IMG/VR virus record: IMGVR_UViG_3300012039_000002 | Span: 1-64,000 of that record | DNA from: a virus | Direction: 5' to 3' (one strand) | DNA: 64,000 nt | Shown: positions 61,382 to 64,000 of the stretch, piece by piece | How the letters are laid out: the number at the start of each line of letters is the position of its first letter | Position numbering within the stretch: position 1 is the stretch's first letter | The notes under the pieces: model-generated | Seen by the model: the letters and a program-made list of their open reading frames with translations, nothing else | Database searches by the model: none | Told to the model about the DNA's origin: nothing | Program-made: the position numbers and the translations under genes

Positions 61382-62230
61382 TTAAAATGGTACATCTTCA
61401 TCTGGACCAGGGCCAACTTGCTCTTCAATAGGCTTGTTGCCACCAGTCCCCACATTCTTGAATCCATCGATATTAGCGGCCAGTTCTTCAGAGCGGCGAT
61501 CCATATCTTCTTTGCGAGCTCTGTCTTTTTCGTGTGCAACGACTTCCGCGTTGTATCTTTTCAGCGCCGCGACAACCTTCTCAAGTGTTTCGTCGTCTGT
61601 GATAATTTGCTGTTCAATAAACATTGCCAGAGGCTTTTCGTGTACTGAAACAAGCACCTTCTTGAACCCTTCACTATCAGTCGGAATAGCTACTGACTCA
61701 TCAATCTCAATGTCGAACTTGCCTTCACTGTTAGTGAAGAGTTTGACTCGATGTCTGAAGGCGTCGATAAGATTCAAGTCCTTATCAGTCATAAGCTTCG
61801 ACAGCTTGGCAGTGTAGATTTCATAGAGATAATCTTGAAACCAAGCGATCTTGATCTTCTTTTCATTGATGACGTAAGTCAGGAAGAATTTAGTTCCCAC
61901 GGCTGTCTTGAAAACCGACTTGGGAACTCTATTTTCTTGCATCCATTTCTGGATAAGATTGCCATTTAATGTATTGATGCGTTCGGCTTTCATGCCACCG
62001 TATTCTGACATGAACTTATATAGCCCAAAATGTGTGTTGAGTTCTTCGAAGGGATAGTCTATTTCGCATTCATCTTCTGCAAGGTTGATCGATATAACCT
62101 TAGGCACAATGAAAAATTGGTACACGCCATTCTTCTTGAAACTGAGGTAGTCAACAGTTCCGTTGGCTGACGACCGTTCCATATTTTCTTTATGCGTTTG
62201 TTCAAAAGTCTCTTTAGTCTTGATTTTCAT
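61382..62230 (-). CDS. gp32-like single-stranded DNA-binding protein
   Basis: 282 residues. Basic N terminus (MKIKTKETFEQTHKEN), an OB-type core (residues 25-170), a helical region and an acidic tail ending PDEDVPF, the partner-recruiting tip of SSBs. SD ggagg and a -10 like TATAAT (62256-62261) precede it. Confidence 0.78.
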   Translation of the reverse strand: MKIKTKETFEQTHKENMERSSANGTVDYLSFKKNGVYQFFIVPKVISINLAEDECEIDYPFEELNTHFGLYKFMSEYGGMKAERINTLNGNLIQKWMQENRVPKSVFKTAVGTKFFLTYVINEKKIKIAWFQDYLYEIYTAKLSKLMTDKDLNLIDAFRHRVKLFTNSEGKFDIEIDESVAIPTDSEGFKKVLVSVHEKPLAMFIEQQIITDDETLEKVVAALKRYNAEVVAHEKDRARKEDMDRRSEELAANIDGFKNVGTGGNKPIEEQVGPGPDEDVPF

Positions 62231-62255
62231 TGCAATCCTCCATGCGAGATAATTT

Positions 62256-62261
62256 ATTATA
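62256..62261 (-). promoter_or_regulatory. Possible -10 box of the SSB-recA operon
   Basis: On the minus strand GTAGTATAATAAATTATC lies 26 nt before the SSB start codon. No good -35 box is seen at 16-18 nt, so it may need an activator or not be a promoter. Confidence 0.4.
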
Positions 62262-62288
62262 CTACAACTTACATGCCTGAGACGTTAG

Positions 62289-62948
62289 CTACACAGTGAT
62301 TTGGGAAATTATTTTCTTTTTAAGAGATTTGGCAAAAGTGTCATTCTCGAAACTGTCTATTTCTACAGTTGCGATATAGTTCATTCTACAAATCTTCTCC
62401 GTAGTAAAGGCTCTTTCAAGAATGTTGATGTCTCTCTTGGCATTGTTAGCGCTCAATACAAAGTAGGTCTTACCGCCAGAGGGCTCATCCTTTGTCGGCT
62501 TATCATTCTGGATAATAGGAACGATGCTGTTGAGAAGCTTCGTAGAATTGATTGTATAGAAAATGTAGGAGGGCTTGGCAGCACCGTCAACTCTTTTTCT
62601 ATGTATTCTAATCGTATTGACGTTCTTTAGAAAGTCGGCTTCGAAGAGATTAGAAACGTCTATCTGCTTAGTCTTATCAACGCTAAAGATAGCCACTATA
62701 GTCTCATTATCAACGACGTCAAAAGTGTCATCGAACTTCTCATTTTTGAGATCGAAAGTATAGAAGCGTTCTTTATCAATCTTATAGACAATAGCTTTTT
62801 CAGTTATGTTGTCTAGCTTAGACAAGAAATCCGCGATTTGTAAGCTGATGAAATTGCCGCTAAACTTGTTTTTCAAAGGCTTCAATGGGAAAAATACAGC
62901 TATAAGTTTAGTGGTAGAGGTTTTTTCGGTTGATTGCTCTGCGACCAT
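62289..62948 (-). CDS. Hypothetical protein
   Basis: 219 residues, mixed alpha/beta and rich in Lys, Asp and Asn. Lies 1 nt from the GT17 gene. No motif recognised. Confidence 0.65.
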   Translation of the reverse strand: MVAEQSTEKTSTTKLIAVFFPLKPLKNKFSGNFISLQIADFLSKLDNITEKAIVYKIDKERFYTFDLKNEKFDDTFDVVDNETIVAIFSVDKTKQIDVSNLFEADFLKNVNTIRIHRKRVDGAAKPSYIFYTINSTKLLNSIVPIIQNDKPTKDEPSGGKTYFVLSANNAKRDINILERAFTTEKICRMNYIATVEIDSFENDTFAKSLKKKIISQITV

Positions 62949-63746
62949 TTACTTCTCCTTATTGCGGATATATTTATTCCATGCTGAAAGGTTTTCTCTT
63001 ATAGTTCTAGGGTACAGCCAATCGATATCGATTATTTGAAATTTGGGCTGATCTGTTCGTCCTACGATATTGTCTAGCTTTTCGAATCTCGCTTCAATGC
63101 CGGCTCTAACTTCAGGCGTATCGTATTCTGTGTGACAGAAATTGTTGAACTTCTCTTTGACTTTTTCGACACCGCCAAGCCAACCGAAATGATTTCCGCA
63201 ATTAGAAAGATGATACGCATTAGCGTGGAAAGTTCCATCATTTCTATTAGGCCCAGTTCGCAAATAGCTCAAGCTGGGATTTTCACTATATATTCGTCCT
63301 GTTACTGCATACGGATGAGGGCATATGTAGCCCGGCTGCTGGACATTTATATAATAAAAGAACAGCCGCATATCTAGTCTTACTAATCCATGGCGCCGTG
63401 TTTCGGCTACTATTCTAGGGATATTCTCCCCGTTGATTATTTCGTCTATATCTGTTACTATAAGGACGTCATCATTTTCTATGTAGAATGGCCTTGCAGC
63501 AATATCACGTTGCCGTACTTCTTTATCCCATCGCCCCGGGCAATCAGCAAAGTCTTCTTCGTGCGCCACAATATACTTTACTTTGTTCCCGTATTTCCAA
63601 GCAGGGAAAGAGAGCGCTTTCGCTTTACCCGAATGAGTCACTTTAGACTCAACTACAACTATTCTGTCGACATACGGAGATTCTTCTTTTATCTTCAAAT
63701 CGAGAAGATCTATTTCGTCGTAAAACATTGTCATGCTATAAATCAT
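62949..63746 (-). CDS. Glycosyltransferase family 17-like protein
   Basis: 265 residues. MIYSMTMFYDEIDLLDLKIKE, VVVESKVTHSGKAK, DVLIVTDIDEI (the DxD-like metal site) and HFGWLGGVEKVKEKF are the landmarks of GT17, a family of N-acetylglucosaminyltransferases common in large phages. It may add sugar to modified DNA bases or virion proteins; the neighbouring nucleotide genes make DNA glycosylation worth considering. Confidence 0.85.
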   Translation of the reverse strand: MIYSMTMFYDEIDLLDLKIKEESPYVDRIVVVESKVTHSGKAKALSFPAWKYGNKVKYIVAHEEDFADCPGRWDKEVRQRDIAARPFYIENDDVLIVTDIDEIINGENIPRIVAETRRHGLVRLDMRLFFYYINVQQPGYICPHPYAVTGRIYSENPSLSYLRTGPNRNDGTFHANAYHLSNCGNHFGWLGGVEKVKEKFNNFCHTEYDTPEVRAGIEARFEKLDNIVGRTDQPKFQIIDIDWLYPRTIRENLSAWNKYIRNKEK

Positions 63747-63768
63747 ATCATACCTCTTTTTGTTTTAC

Positions 63769-63996
63769 TTATGGAAGGACACTTCCTGTCGGAAGCATGG
63801 CACCAGCAGACGTAGTTCCGAAAGTGCTATAGTTTCCGCCGTAGTCGTCCAAATCAGATGATTCATCTCCCGCTTCTGAATCTCCGCCTTCCGCTTCTTC
63901 GTCGTCGTTTATGCCATTATCGTTTTCATCTTCTTCTTCACTGGGCTCTTCATCTCCGCCTCCGCCTTGCTCGGCTTGTGCTGCATCAGCTGCCAT
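63769..63996 (-). CDS. Acidic low-complexity protein, possibly cut by window end
   Basis: At least 75 residues, very acidic (EEPSEEEDENDNGINDDEE), ending TSAGAMLPTGSVLP. The Met at 63996 may be internal, since only 4 nt remain to the edge. Such tails occur at the C terminus of phage structural or portal-like proteins. Confidence 0.5.
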   Translation of the reverse strand: MAADAAQAEQGGGGDEEPSEEEDENDNGINDDEEAEGGDSEAGDESSDLDDYGGNYSTFGTTSAGAMLPTGSVLP

Positions 63997-64000
63997 CTTG

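Overview
The window is part of the genome of a tailed double-stranded DNA phage. It carries phage-type replication, recombination, nucleotide-metabolism and late-sigma genes, dozens of tiny overlapping genes, homing endonucleases and a very large tRNA array. No bacterial housekeeping genes or rRNA are seen. The host cannot be named. A lipoprotein with a lipobox, a lytic transglycosylase and a prepilin-like protein fit a diderm host, but that is inference.

Layout. (1) 1-11.7 kb, plus strand: about 38 short genes, often joined by ATGA or TAATG overlaps. Many encode one-helix membrane proteins or CxxC zinc ribbons. Larger ones include a prepilin-like protein, a lipoprotein, a deoxyribosyltransferase-like protein, a radical SAM/SPASM protein and an ATP-dependent DNA ligase. 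(2) 11.8-29 kb, plus strand: a tRNA array of 38 tRNA genes with recognisable anticodons covering 19 amino acids. A further set of unconventional cloverleaf RNAs includes three with CAU (Met or Ile2) anticodons. Small genes, an HNH protein, two homing endonucleases, a DUF3307 protein, a caspase-like protein, an FkbM methyltransferase, a lytic transglycosylase and an NAD+ synthesis pair (NMN adenylyltransferase-Nudix and NAMPT) with an RlmN-like radical SAM gene lie between the tRNAs. (3) 29.3-31.9 kb, plus strand: an Rnl2-type RNA ligase, a histone H1-like protein, a metalloprotease-like protein and a RusA-like protein. (4) 64-31.9 kb, minus strand: a near-continuous replication operon. It holds a GT17 glycosyltransferase, gp32-like SSB, RecA, sigma factor, 5'-3' exonuclease, SbcCD pair, primase, MazG, class II ribonucleotide reductase, ThyX, dCMP deaminase, dNMP kinase, HAD proteins, a ThyX-like protein, a flavoprotein, a dUTPase-HAD fusion, a uracil-DNA glycosylase-DnaE fusion, a kinase-dCMP hydroxymethylase-like fusion, a diverged family A polymerase, a second SSB-like protein, a DnaB-like helicase, a lysozyme-like protein, FkbM and probable virion genes.

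Most unusual content. The tRNA array appears to hold two populations. Most ordinary tRNAs are followed by discriminator-CA(T). Six tRNA-sized RNAs fold into cloverleaf-like shapes with altered arms and end in an encoded CCA. Two Ile tRNAs and one Gln tRNA share a rewritten elbow: D-loop AANAGTA with T-loop GGCRGNA. All four Leu tRNAs have 5-nt variable loops. Perfect pseudoknots and three-way junctions lie between tRNAs. Nine TGTACA-N17/18-TATAAT promoters drive the plus-strand modules. The nucleotide genes (a TS-like domain with Asp in place of the dUMP-selecting Asn, plus ThyX for dTMP) suggest a modified cytosine in the phage DNA.

All structures and family calls were made by eye. No database search or folding program was run.
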